This document shows positions 1 to 5,257 of a DNA stretch of 5,326 nt, piece by piece. Below the pieces are notes generated by a model, which had not been told where the DNA came from, made no database searches, and was given only the letters and a program-made list of their open reading frames with translations. The stretch's first letter is position 1, and each line of letters begins with the position of its first letter. Origin of the DNA: a bacterium (lineage in GTDB: Bacteria; BMS3Abin14). A program made the position numbers and the translations under genes. Location of the stretch: NCBI GenBank assembly GCA_022865845.1, contig JALHUC010000458.1:1-5326 (forward strand), written 5' to 3'.

Positions 1-118
1 AAGGCTGTAAATTGTCTCCACGTTTAGGCAAAACACCCTCCAAAAACCCCGCAAAGACAGCCCTCACTAAAAAGCTGGCTAAAACACTTTTCCCATAAAA
101 AGTCGCACCACCAATCAT
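1..118 (-). CDS. possible 5' part of an unrecognised membrane-type protein, running off the left edge
   Basis: On the minus strand a frame is open from the in-frame TAG at 173-175 to the window edge, with an ATG at 116-118. From that ATG 39 codons are visible, beginning MIGGATFYGKSVLASFLVRA and continuing with a hydrophobic stretch that ends near FLEGVLPKRGDN. The composition (Gly-rich start, one probable membrane helix, then basic residues) resembles protein, but I do not recognise a family. No convincing Shine-Dalgarno precedes the ATG; an in-frame TTG at 143-145 is no better. The codons are less GC-rich at third positions than in neighbouring genes. The gene would lie downstream of norB but behind a strong terminator, so it would need its own promoter. 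It could be a chance open frame or a degraded gene. Confidence 0.25.
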   Translation of the reverse strand, partial: MIGGATFYGKSVLASFLVRAVFAGFLEGVLPKRGDNLQP

Positions 119-266
119 CTTCAGGGGCGCAATATTGACCCACAAACAGCCAAACTGGAATGTGAAAAATAACTACAACTCGCTCTTAAAGCGAACAGTA
201 ACATACTCATTTCATATATTGCAACTTTTTTCACATATTTTGTCCGCAATTTTGAGTAAAATACAA

Positions 267-304
267 GCAAAAATGGGGCGGCCTCCCGGCCGCCCCATTT
301 TTGC
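267..304 (-). terminator. strong intrinsic terminator of the norCB operon (possibly bidirectional)
   Basis: A perfect 17-bp inverted repeat (267-283 with 288-304) has a 4-nt loop. The stem has a GC-rich core (GGGGCGGCC) flanked by A and T runs, so either strand gives a hairpin followed by a U-rich tract. It begins 25 bp past the norB stop codon, the usual place for a rho-independent terminator. It separates norCB from whatever lies to the left. Confidence 0.9.
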
Positions 305-329
305 ATCTTTTTTGCTCTTGTAGACCTGT

Positions 330-1685
330 TTAATAACCCTCCAGCACCTGCTCCCCTTCCGCAGCCTTAGCTGGTTTAAGTGTAAACAGATGGGTGACGG
401 TCATCAGCACCCCGGCCAGGAAACACACACCGAAGAAGATGGCCACCTTGAACCAGAACATCATGGTGAAGTGGGCAGTCATGTAGCCGATGTCCAGGAA
501 CCGCTCCAGGTAGACCTGGAGGACCCCCGCTATACCGAAGGTAAGGCCCAGGAAGAGCATGGACACGCACATGGTCCAGAATCCCCAGTACCCTAACTTG
601 GCCTCGTATTTACGGACATTCTTGAACTGGGGCATAGCGTAGTAAAATATGATCATGTTAAGGAGCGCGTAAGCGCCGAAGAAGGCCAGGTGTCCATGGG
701 AAACGGTGATCTGGCTTCCATGGGTGTAGTAGTTGATTGGTGGAAGGGTGTGGATGAACCCCCACACGCCGGCTCCCAGGAAGTGATACAGCGCCATGCC
801 CACAATGTAGGTCCACAGCAGCGGATTGACCATCGGTTTGGTGCGCTCTTTAACGTGGAGCCAGGTGTCCACCACCATGAGAAGAACCGGCAGCGGCTCC
901 AGCGCGCTGAAGATCCCGCCCCACCAGAGCCAGTAATCCGGCGCTCCTATCCAGTAGTAGTGGTGCCCTGTCCCAACGATCCCTGTGAACAGAAAGATCC
1001 CGGTCTCTACATACAGCCACTTCTCCACCACCTTGCGGTCGACCCCGGTGACCTTTATGAGGATAAACGCCATGATGGCAGCCGTAATGAGCTCCCACGC
1101 ACCTTCCACCCACAGGTGGATGACCCACCACCAGTAGTAGAAGTCGGTGTTGATGCTCTTGTAGAAAGGGTGCCCAAAGAGGTACATAACGGCCAGGAAA
1201 GTCACCCCCCCTAAAAGCATATACTGGACGAGGGTTTTTTCCTTCGCTTTAAAAACCGTCATACCAACGTTGAAGACGAACAGCAACGCGGCCACAACAA
1301 TGAGCACATCGAGTGCGGGCGGGATCTCCAGAAGGGGCGATCCCTGGGTCCAACCGAAAAGGAACCCGACCACGGCGACCACCGCGGTGCCAGCGAAAAC
1401 GACGAGCTGCAGATAAGCGATCTTCGTACTGTACAGCTCACCCTTCGTTTCTTCGGGAAGGATGAAATAGGATCCGCCCATGAAGCCCAGCAGCATCCAG
1501 GCCACCAGCAGGTTGGTATGGATGGCCCGGGCGGTGGCGAAGGAAAACAGATCAACCAGGGACTGAGGCAGCGCAAAAGCGTAATTTATGGCCAGCCAGA
1601 TCCCCATGATGACCTGGAGAACGAACAGGCACAGGGAAAGTACCATGTACGGTAATGCGACCTTTTGACTTTCATACTTTATCAT
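330..1685 (-). CDS. norB: nitric oxide reductase large subunit NorB (cytochrome c-dependent type)
   Basis: This is the catalytic subunit of cytochrome c nitric oxide reductase, a haem-copper oxidase superfamily member that reduces 2 NO to N2O in the cytoplasmic membrane. The 451-residue protein is strongly hydrophobic, with about 12 membrane segments, close to the usual NorB length. His56 (RAIHTNLLVAW) and His332 fit the low-spin haem b ligands, and His330 the haem b3 ligand (SHGHLAFFGAY). His190, His241 and His242 (HLWVEG and GTGHHYYW) fit the FeB ligands. Glu194, Glu198 and Glu263 match the conserved acidic residues that mark NorB rather than an oxidase. There is no extra N-terminal cytochrome-like domain as in quinol-dependent qNOR. 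The ATG has a strong SD (AGGAGGTGG) lying in the 15-bp gap after norC, so the two genes form one operon. No norD or norQ follows; a terminator comes next. Confidence 0.96.
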   Translation of the reverse strand: MIKYESQKVALPYMVLSLCLFVLQVIMGIWLAINYAFALPQSLVDLFSFATARAIHTNLLVAWMLLGFMGGSYFILPEETKGELYSTKIAYLQLVVFAGTAVVAVVGFLFGWTQGSPLLEIPPALDVLIVVAALLFVFNVGMTVFKAKEKTLVQYMLLGGVTFLAVMYLFGHPFYKSINTDFYYWWWVIHLWVEGAWELITAAIMAFILIKVTGVDRKVVEKWLYVETGIFLFTGIVGTGHHYYWIGAPDYWLWWGGIFSALEPLPVLLMVVDTWLHVKERTKPMVNPLLWTYIVGMALYHFLGAGVWGFIHTLPPINYYTHGSQITVSHGHLAFFGAYALLNMIIFYYAMPQFKNVRKYEAKLGYWGFWTMCVSMLFLGLTFGIAGVLQVYLERFLDIGYMTAHFTMMFWFKVAIFFGVCFLAGVLMTVTHLFTLKPAKAAEGEQVLEGY

Positions 1686-1700
1686 GTCGCCACCTCCTTT

Positions 1701-2396
1701 CTATTTCAGGCTCAGGATGAAATCGGCGATAAGCTCTGCCGTTTCCCTGGAGACGTTCTGGGCCGGCATGCCCAGGTCAGGGTCAACCGAGTCAGGATCC
1801 AGCATCAGCTTGACCAGGGTATCCCTGTCGTATGTGGTTTCCTTGGCGATGTCGTTGAAATCGCCAGCCACATCCCGTCCCTGGTTCTCGAAAGCGTGAC
1901 AACCTCCACATGCACCGAGCACGATATCGGTCTTGGTAAGGACCTGTGCGGCAGATTCTCTCATACGGTAAGCAGCCACATACTTCTCGTCCTGGGGCGG
2001 CCACTGACGGTTCTCGATGTTACCTGTCCATTTAAAGAACGCGACCAGGTCCCTGGCCTCTTTCTCGGTGACACCGAGGTTCGGCATCTTCCTGAAGGAG
2101 TTCTTGTAAACCTCCTCCGGGTGCATGACGATGGCGATGATGTTGTTTTCACCAAGCCTGAAGAAAGCCTTGGTCATGTCCGGAGCATAATAGCCCCCGA
2201 ACCCAAGCATCGTGTGACAGTCGTTGCAGTTGTACTTCTTCCACACGTTCTTTCCTGCCACCACCTGCTCTGTGAGCGCGCTGGTGTCGGTGTAGATATC
2301 CTTCTTCCGATGAAAATCGATGGTCAGAAGAAGGAAGATCACTGCCGATGACAGGGTGCCGAAGAAGAAGATGAGGAACGCCGTTCTTCTTGTCAT
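1701..2396 (-). CDS. norC: nitric oxide reductase cytochrome c subunit NorC with an extra C-terminal haem c domain
   Basis: NorC is the membrane-anchored cytochrome c that passes electrons to NorB. Residues 5-26 form an uncleaved N-terminal membrane helix. The first domain has a haem site CNDCH at 57-61, a GxGxYYAP motif at 65-72 as in known NorCs, a likely axial Met104 (RKMPNLG), and the family-typical ending FFKWTGNIENRQWPP near 120-134. Typical NorC proteins stop near there, at about 150 residues. This one runs to 231 and adds a second domain with CGGCH at 163-167 and a likely axial Met210 (LGMPAQ). It is therefore a predicted dihaem NorC. The ATG is preceded by a clear AGGAGG SD. Transcription probably starts near 2445 under a DNR/FNR-like box, and norB follows after 15 bp. 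The extension could be a fusion with a class I cytochrome c that acts as the electron entry site. Confidence 0.93.
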   Translation of the reverse strand: MTRRTAFLIFFFGTLSSAVIFLLLTIDFHRKKDIYTDTSALTEQVVAGKNVWKKYNCNDCHTMLGFGGYYAPDMTKAFFRLGENNIIAIVMHPEEVYKNSFRKMPNLGVTEKEARDLVAFFKWTGNIENRQWPPQDEKYVAAYRMRESAAQVLTKTDIVLGACGGCHAFENQGRDVAGDFNDIAKETTYDRDTLVKLMLDPDSVDPDLGMPAQNVSRETAELIADFILSLK

Positions 2397-2479
2397 TGAA
2401 CCCTCCTTTTGCGGCCGGAACGGCCATGAAAAAAACTTGTACGCTTAAGGGAACTTAAGATGATGTGGAAAGAGAGTAA

Positions 2480-2493
2480 TTGATGTGGGTCAA
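2480..2493 (-). promoter_or_regulatory. DNR/NNR/FNR-type operator upstream of norC
   Basis: Read toward norC, the sequence is TTGACCCACATCAA. This matches the CRP/FNR-superfamily pattern TTGAY-N4-ATCAA used by FNR and by the NO-responsive DNR/NNR regulators of denitrification genes. It lies 83 bp upstream of the norC ATG. A class II site centred at -41.5 would put the start near 2445. The expected -10 region (around TTAAGT, 2453-2458) is a poor match, as is common at activator-dependent promoters. The motif is visible; the regulator is inferred. Confidence 0.7.
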
Positions 2494-2508
2494 GAAAGGA
2501 GGGAAAGG

Positions 2509-2539
2509 CGGTAATCGGTGATCAGTGATCGGTAATCGG
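2509..2539 (+). repeat. heptamer repeat array A
   Basis: Just over four 7-bp units in tandem read CGGTAAT, CGGTGAT, CAGTGAT, CGGTAAT and then a partial CGG. They lie between the norC operator and the start of the S23-type gene. The orientation is the same as array C and opposite to arrays B and D. Two GATC tetramers occur in it. Confidence 0.8.
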
Positions 2540-2575
2540 AGTAAACCAAATCATATGGATCGTATGGCACTGTAA

Positions 2576-2602
2576 TTGCTTAACTTAACGGACAATTAAG
2601 AT
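2576..2602 (+). promoter_or_regulatory. weak candidate promoter for the S23-type gene
   Basis: A TTGCTT (2576-2581) is followed 15 bp later by TAAGAT (2597-2602), a loose -35/-10 pair about 45 bp upstream of the TTG start. Match and spacing are both poor, so this is only the best candidate in the 108 bp between array A and the gene. Confidence 0.2.
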
Positions 2603-2647
2603 AAGAACGATTACCAGGGGAACCCCAACTCGCGAAAGGAATCTGCT

Positions 2648-3049
2648 TTGAACCGTCCGCAGCATATTAAAAGTTTCAAGGAGTTAAATGTTTATCAGAA
2701 AGCTTTCGAACTTTCGAAAGTAATATTCGAAATCACCAAAACCTTCCCAAAGGAAGAGTCATATTCCCTGACAGACCAAATCAGACGGTCATCGCGATCT
2801 ATCGGTGCACAGATCGCCGAAGCCTGGGCAAAAAGGCGATACGAGAGACACTTCATCAGCAAACTGACAGATGCCGATGCTGAACAGATGGAAACCCGGC
2901 ATTGGATGCACATTGCTTGTTCTTGTGGATACATCAGGGAAGAGGTTTTTCAATCTTTGGTGACTGAACTCGACTCCATTGGACGCATGTTGCACACCAT
3001 GATCAAAAAATCCGGAACGTTCTGTGGTGTGAGCGCTCCGGATGATTGA
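2648..3049 (+). CDS. S23/IVP-family four-helix-bundle protein
   Basis: This 133-residue protein resembles the family first found as ORFs inside 23S rRNA intervening sequences, now usually called four helix bundle protein. Family hallmarks are the N-terminal SFKELNVYQKAFELS (9-23), the TFPKEESYSLTDQIRRSSRSI block (32-52), GAQIAEAWAKRRYERHFI (53-70) and a C-terminal helical region with CGYI near 93-96. The molecular role of the family is not established. Related proteins form oligomeric bundles, and a structurally similar protein (Avd) serves diversity-generating retroelements. The start is TTG, chosen because AAAGGA at 2635-2640 sits 7 nt upstream and no in-frame ATG fits. Here it is not inside an rRNA gene. 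It stands alone and convergent with the next gene, with inverted heptamer arrays on both sides. No reverse transcriptase or variable repeat is seen. Confidence 0.85.
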   Translation: MNRPQHIKSFKELNVYQKAFELSKVIFEITKTFPKEESYSLTDQIRRSSRSIGAQIAEAWAKRRYERHFISKLTDADAEQMETRHWMHIACSCGYIREEVFQSLVTELDSIGRMLHTMIKKSGTFCGVSAPDD

Positions 3050-3052
3050 AAT

Positions 3053-3149
3053 CCGATCACTGATGACCTGATTTTACCGATCACCGATTACTGATTACCG
3101 ATCACCTGGCCCTACCGATCACCGATCACCGATTACCGATTACCAATCA
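3053..3149 (+). repeat. heptamer repeat array B with 10-bp spacers
   Basis: This array fills 97 of the 101 bp between the convergent stop codons of the S23-type and aldo/keto-reductase-like genes. It parses fully into eleven 7-bp units (CCGATCA, CCGATTA, CTGATGA, CTGATTA, CCAATCA) and two 10-bp units, CCTGATTTTA at 3067-3076 and CCTGGCCCTA at 3105-3114. The orientation is opposite to arrays A and C. Five units contain GATC. No hairpin-plus-T-run terminator is seen here, so the array may itself be the 3' boundary of both transcripts. Confidence 0.9.
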
Positions 3150-3150
3150 T

Positions 3151-3945
3151 TTACCTGCCGTAAACGTACTTCCCGATCCTCCGGACCCTCTCCATCTCCA
3201 CTTCAGACAGCGGTCCCAGGTCCATGGCTTTCATCCCGCCTTCCAGTTCTTCAGTTGTCTTCGGACCCGTTAGGCACACGTCCACTTTACCGCTGGAAAG
3301 GGCGAACCGGTAGCAGTCGGCAGCGGTGAGGGGTTCCTCTCCAGGGGGCATTTTCTTTGGGCTGACCAGCTGACCCCACCGCGTGGCAGTGAAAGCGATG
3401 ACGCCAGGGGCATTGTTTTCCGGAATATGGGGGAAAAGGTCCCGCTCGGCGCCGACGTGGGCGGCGTTGTAACGGATCATCAGGGCATCTATGGGACTGT
3501 CTGGATCAGCGGCGATGCGGCCCGCAAGGGGGCGGTCGTGGGTGGATATGCCCAGATACCTGACCTTCCCCTCCTCCTTGAGCTTCAATGCAGTTTCCAG
3601 CATACGACCTCTTGGCACACCCCTCATCCAGCTCATAAGAAGGAGGTCCACGTGATCGACACCCAGCCTGCGCAACCCCTTTTCGTGAAAGTGGCGCATG
3701 AGCATTCCGCCCTTGTCGTAGGTCTGGAAGGCGATCACGACCTGATCCCTGTGAGATTGGACGAGGTTCCTCAAGGCATCACGCATGGGAGCGCGCCGTC
3801 CCGTCCCCCACAGGAAGAAGTTGACGCCCCGCTCGTGGAAAGCTTTTTCCAGGGATTCAGCCGGAGCCGGGTAGGAGGCCCCGAACCCGAGACGGCTGAC
3901 GGAAAGGCCGGTGCGGCCGAGAGTGGTGTGCTGAGTGTAGTCCAT
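3151..3945 (-). CDS. aldo/keto reductase-fold protein lacking the usual catalytic tetrad
   Basis: The 264-residue protein has the AKR pattern: an N-terminal LGRTGLSVSRLGFGA (9-23), GVNFF strand (40-44), LGVDHVDLLL (94-103), GKVRYLGIST (126-135) and a C-terminal TGPKTTEEL that resembles the NADPH-binding loop. The catalytic tetrad Asp-Tyr-Lys-His of active AKRs is not evident. The GVNFFDTA Asp position is Leu45, no YG motif follows, the Lys strand reads VVIAFQ (Gln74), and the His position reads LLLMSW (Ser105). It is also shorter than the usual 310-330 residues. It may be a non-reductase or may use another chemistry. I chose the ATG at 3943-3945 because a G-rich SD (3951-3956) precedes it and the AKR homology begins at once. 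The frame stays open upstream to an ATG at 4054-4056, but those 37 residues are mostly translated repeat (ITDYRLP). Confidence 0.85.
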   Translation of the reverse strand: MDYTQHTTLGRTGLSVSRLGFGASYPAPAESLEKAFHERGVNFFLWGTGRRAPMRDALRNLVQSHRDQVVIAFQTYDKGGMLMRHFHEKGLRRLGVDHVDLLLMSWMRGVPRGRMLETALKLKEEGKVRYLGISTHDRPLAGRIAADPDSPIDALMIRYNAAHVGAERDLFPHIPENNAPGVIAFTATRWGQLVSPKKMPPGEEPLTAADCYRFALSSGKVDVCLTGPKTTEELEGGMKAMDLGPLSEVEMERVRRIGKYVYGR

Positions 3946-3950
3946 ATTAT

Positions 3951-3956
3951 CCCCCC
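3951..3956 (-). promoter_or_regulatory. ribosome binding site that decides the AKR-like start
   Basis: GGGGGG followed by ATAAT lies 5 nt before the ATG at 3943-3945. The run touches the end of array C. This supports the short start over the ATG at 4054-4056, whose nearest GGAG is about 15 nt away. Confidence 0.55.
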
Positions 3957-3957
3957 G

Positions 3958-4023
3958 TAATCGGTAATCGGTAATCGGTAATCGGTAATCGGTAATCGGT
4001 AATCGGTAATCGGTAATCGGTAA
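3958..4023 (+). repeat. heptamer repeat array C, nine perfect TAATCGG copies
   Basis: Nine identical TAATCGG units occupy 3958-4020, followed by a partial TAA. This is the only perfect tract of the family in the window, which suggests recent expansion or a slippage-prone state. It begins 12 bp upstream of the AKR-like start codon. On the AKR strand every frame reads the same stop-free heptapeptide ITDYRLP. It contains no GATC. Confidence 0.97.
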
Positions 4024-4060
4024 AAGCTTTGAATACAACTGTCCATTGTCAAGCATCTTA

Positions 4061-4091
4061 AATATATTTCACTCCACCATTTACATTTCAA
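4061..4091 (-). promoter_or_regulatory. weak candidate promoter for the AKR-like gene
   Basis: On the minus strand TTGAAA (4086-4091) and TATATT (4061-4066) are separated by 19 bp. The -10 matches 5 of 6 consensus bases but the spacing is long. If used, the transcript would start near 4054 and its leader of about 110 nt would contain all of array C. A TTGACA at 4047-4052 has no matching -10. Confidence 0.25.
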
Positions 4092-4113
4092 ATTCAAGTA
4101 ATCACATATGATT

Positions 4114-4166
4114 CATCACTGATGACCGATCACCCGGTCCTACCGATCACCGATCACCGATCACTG
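4114..4166 (+). repeat. heptamer repeat array D with one 10-bp spacer
   Basis: Units CTGATGA, CCGATCA, the 10-mer CCCGGTCCTA (4133-4142) and then three CCGATCA copies (4143-4163) follow a degenerate start. The order resembles part of array B, where CCTGGCCCTA is also followed by CCGATCA copies. The array ends 20 bp beyond the stop codon of the receiver-PilZ gene and points opposite to array C. Four GATC sites are present. Confidence 0.85.
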
Positions 4167-4186
4167 CTTTTCACACTTCAGGGGGG

Positions 4187-4894
4187 TTAAATGGTCATGG
4201 GTATTCTATTTGCCAGGAAATTCTCCATATAGATACCAAGTACCGCGTCGATGGCAGGGCTGATGTCAAGGAACTGGAGCCCCATTCCGGCCGGTACCTC
4301 ATCGGTATCGCGGTCCTGGGTGTGAACGATCTGCCCTTTGAAATTAAACAGTGTCCGCAGACCAGGCAGATTGAACTGCAGCCCGACTCCGGTTTCCCTG
4401 GGTATGGGGTTGGTGGTGGGGATATACAAACCCCGCTCACCAAAGTTGTGGGTGGTCACGGAATGCTCCTTCATCCCATGGGTGAGTCGGACGGGAACTT
4501 CCATGGGGGCCCGAATACAAATTCTGCGGTTATTGGACAGACACCTCTCCAGCTTGGTAAAAAAATTCCTGATAGACATGGGTCGCTGTACGACCTCGGT
4601 GAATCCAGCCTGCAAGGCCGCGTTCGTGTACAGTTCGTCAGTGGTAGAACTCATGAGCAGCATGGGTGGGCTGGACAAAATACGGTCTTCCTTGATGTGT
4701 CTGCACAATTCAAGAGGATCGTAATCCGGTATCCTCTCTCCGACAATGATCGTGTTGGGAAGGCTCTGGCTCATGAAGTGGAGAGCTTCCTCGCCGCTCT
4801 TGGCGGCGTACAGTTGATATCCCAACCTGGTGATGATCCTCTCCAGGTATGATCTGTCCACCTCAGAAGGTTCGATAACCAGAACCCATTTCAT
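4187..4894 (-). CDS. receiver-PilZ protein with a degenerate receiver domain
   Basis: This 235-residue soluble protein joins a CheY-like receiver (about 1-120) to a PilZ domain (about 122-228). The receiver keeps the fold pattern: VLVIEPSEVDR start, GEEAL at 34-38, IPDYDPLELC, and an LLMSST strand. Glu8 stands in the acidic pocket, but the phosphoacceptor Asp position is Gly52 (IIVGERIP) and the conserved Lys is Arg104 (QRPM). It is therefore probably not phosphorylated in the usual way. PilZ domains bind cyclic-di-GMP through RxxxR and D/NxSxxG. Here R124-R128 is intact, while the second motif reads NFGERG (150-155) with Ser replaced by Gly. The end GMGLQFLDIS is typical of PilZ. The ATG has an AAAGGAG SD. 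A sigma-54 promoter lies about 105 bp upstream. It may regulate motility or surface structures, but no neighbour shows which. Confidence 0.88.
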   Translation of the reverse strand: MKWVLVIEPSEVDRSYLERIITRLGYQLYAAKSGEEALHFMSQSLPNTIIVGERIPDYDPLELCRHIKEDRILSSPPMLLMSSTTDELYTNAALQAGFTEVVQRPMSIRNFFTKLERCLSNNRRICIRAPMEVPVRLTHGMKEHSVTTHNFGERGLYIPTTNPIPRETGVGLQFNLPGLRTLFNFKGQIVHTQDRDTDEVPAGMGLQFLDISPAIDAVLGIYMENFLANRIPMTI

Positions 4895-4998
4895 CGCGGG
4901 TCTCCTTTCCCATCTTCTCCTGGATCATTTACACATGTGTCACAACTTGAAATGTCGCTAGTTTCATGCAAGCGGCAAGGTTCCAGACCAATACAGTT

Positions 4999-5014
4999 AG
5001 CAAAGGGTGTGCCA
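4999..5014 (-). promoter_or_regulatory. sigma-54 (RpoN) promoter of the receiver-PilZ gene
   Basis: Read toward the gene, the sequence is TGGCAC-ACCCT-TTGCT. The -24 GG and -12 GC are separated by exactly 10 bp, as in the consensus TGGCAC-N5-TTGCW. The start site would be near 4988, giving a leader of about 93 nt. RpoN promoters need an ATP-driven enhancer-binding activator, so the gene should be activated conditionally. Confidence 0.75.
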
Positions 5015-5085
5015 AAATTACAATATCGTAACCATCATCTTTTGTTAAGGTTTTTGTTAGCAGTTATTGTTTTGAAATGGGGCGT

Positions 5086-5098
5086 TGAAATAATTTCA
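5086..5098. promoter_or_regulatory. 13-bp palindrome, candidate upstream activator site
   Basis: TGAAATAATTTCA is a perfect palindrome with one central base, centred about 104 bp upstream of the predicted sigma-54 start. That is the usual distance for an enhancer-binding protein. The half-site TTGAAAT recurs at 5072-5078 and 4947-4953. AT-rich palindromes can arise by chance, so this is tentative. Confidence 0.4.
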
Positions 5099-5257
5099 CT
5101 AAATAGGAGCCTAATTTTGTCCATATAATGAAAATCTACCCATAACCAGAAAGCTCATCGGTTGAAAGGTGTGTGTTGCAACGGTTTGAAAACAATAAAC
5201 AATATGAGTGCATCCAGATAACGGTTAAAAATGCTAAATATGTAAAATTTAATAATA

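Noticed and set aside
135..148. Second DNR-like box (TTGACCCACAAACA)
   Set aside because: Only the first half-site fits; the second half AAACA does not match ATCAA.
180..194. Small hairpin TCGCT-CTTAA-AGCGA
   Set aside because: A 5-bp stem without a T run is too weak to call a terminator or RNA element.
690..1214. 174-codon plus-strand open frame opposite norB
   Set aside because: It is antisense to the well-supported norB; its Pro/His-rich translation matches no family and reflects the GC-rich codons of the opposite strand.
1665..2351. 228-codon plus-strand open frame opposite norC
   Set aside because: It overlaps norC completely on the other strand; the norC product has clear haem motifs and an SD, this one has neither.
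2509..3149. 23S rRNA intervening sequence
   Set aside because: The S23-type gene suggested this, but no 23S rRNA sequence flanks it.
3946..4056. N-terminal extension of the AKR-like protein from the ATG at 4054-4056
   Set aside because: Most of it is translated heptamer repeat, the SD is badly placed, and AKR homology starts right after the internal ATG. It is kept only as a phase-variation idea.
2509..4166. CRISPR array
   Set aside because: Units are 7 bp in direct tandem with no unique 30-40 bp spacers, and no cas gene is present.
4322..4852. 176-codon plus-strand open frame opposite the receiver-PilZ gene
   Set aside because: It is a shadow of the receiver-PilZ gene, with no recognisable domain and no SD.
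4937..5128. 63-codon plus-strand frame with a GTG start
   Set aside because: It has no SD and no known domain, and it spans the sigma-54 promoter and palindrome of the divergent gene.
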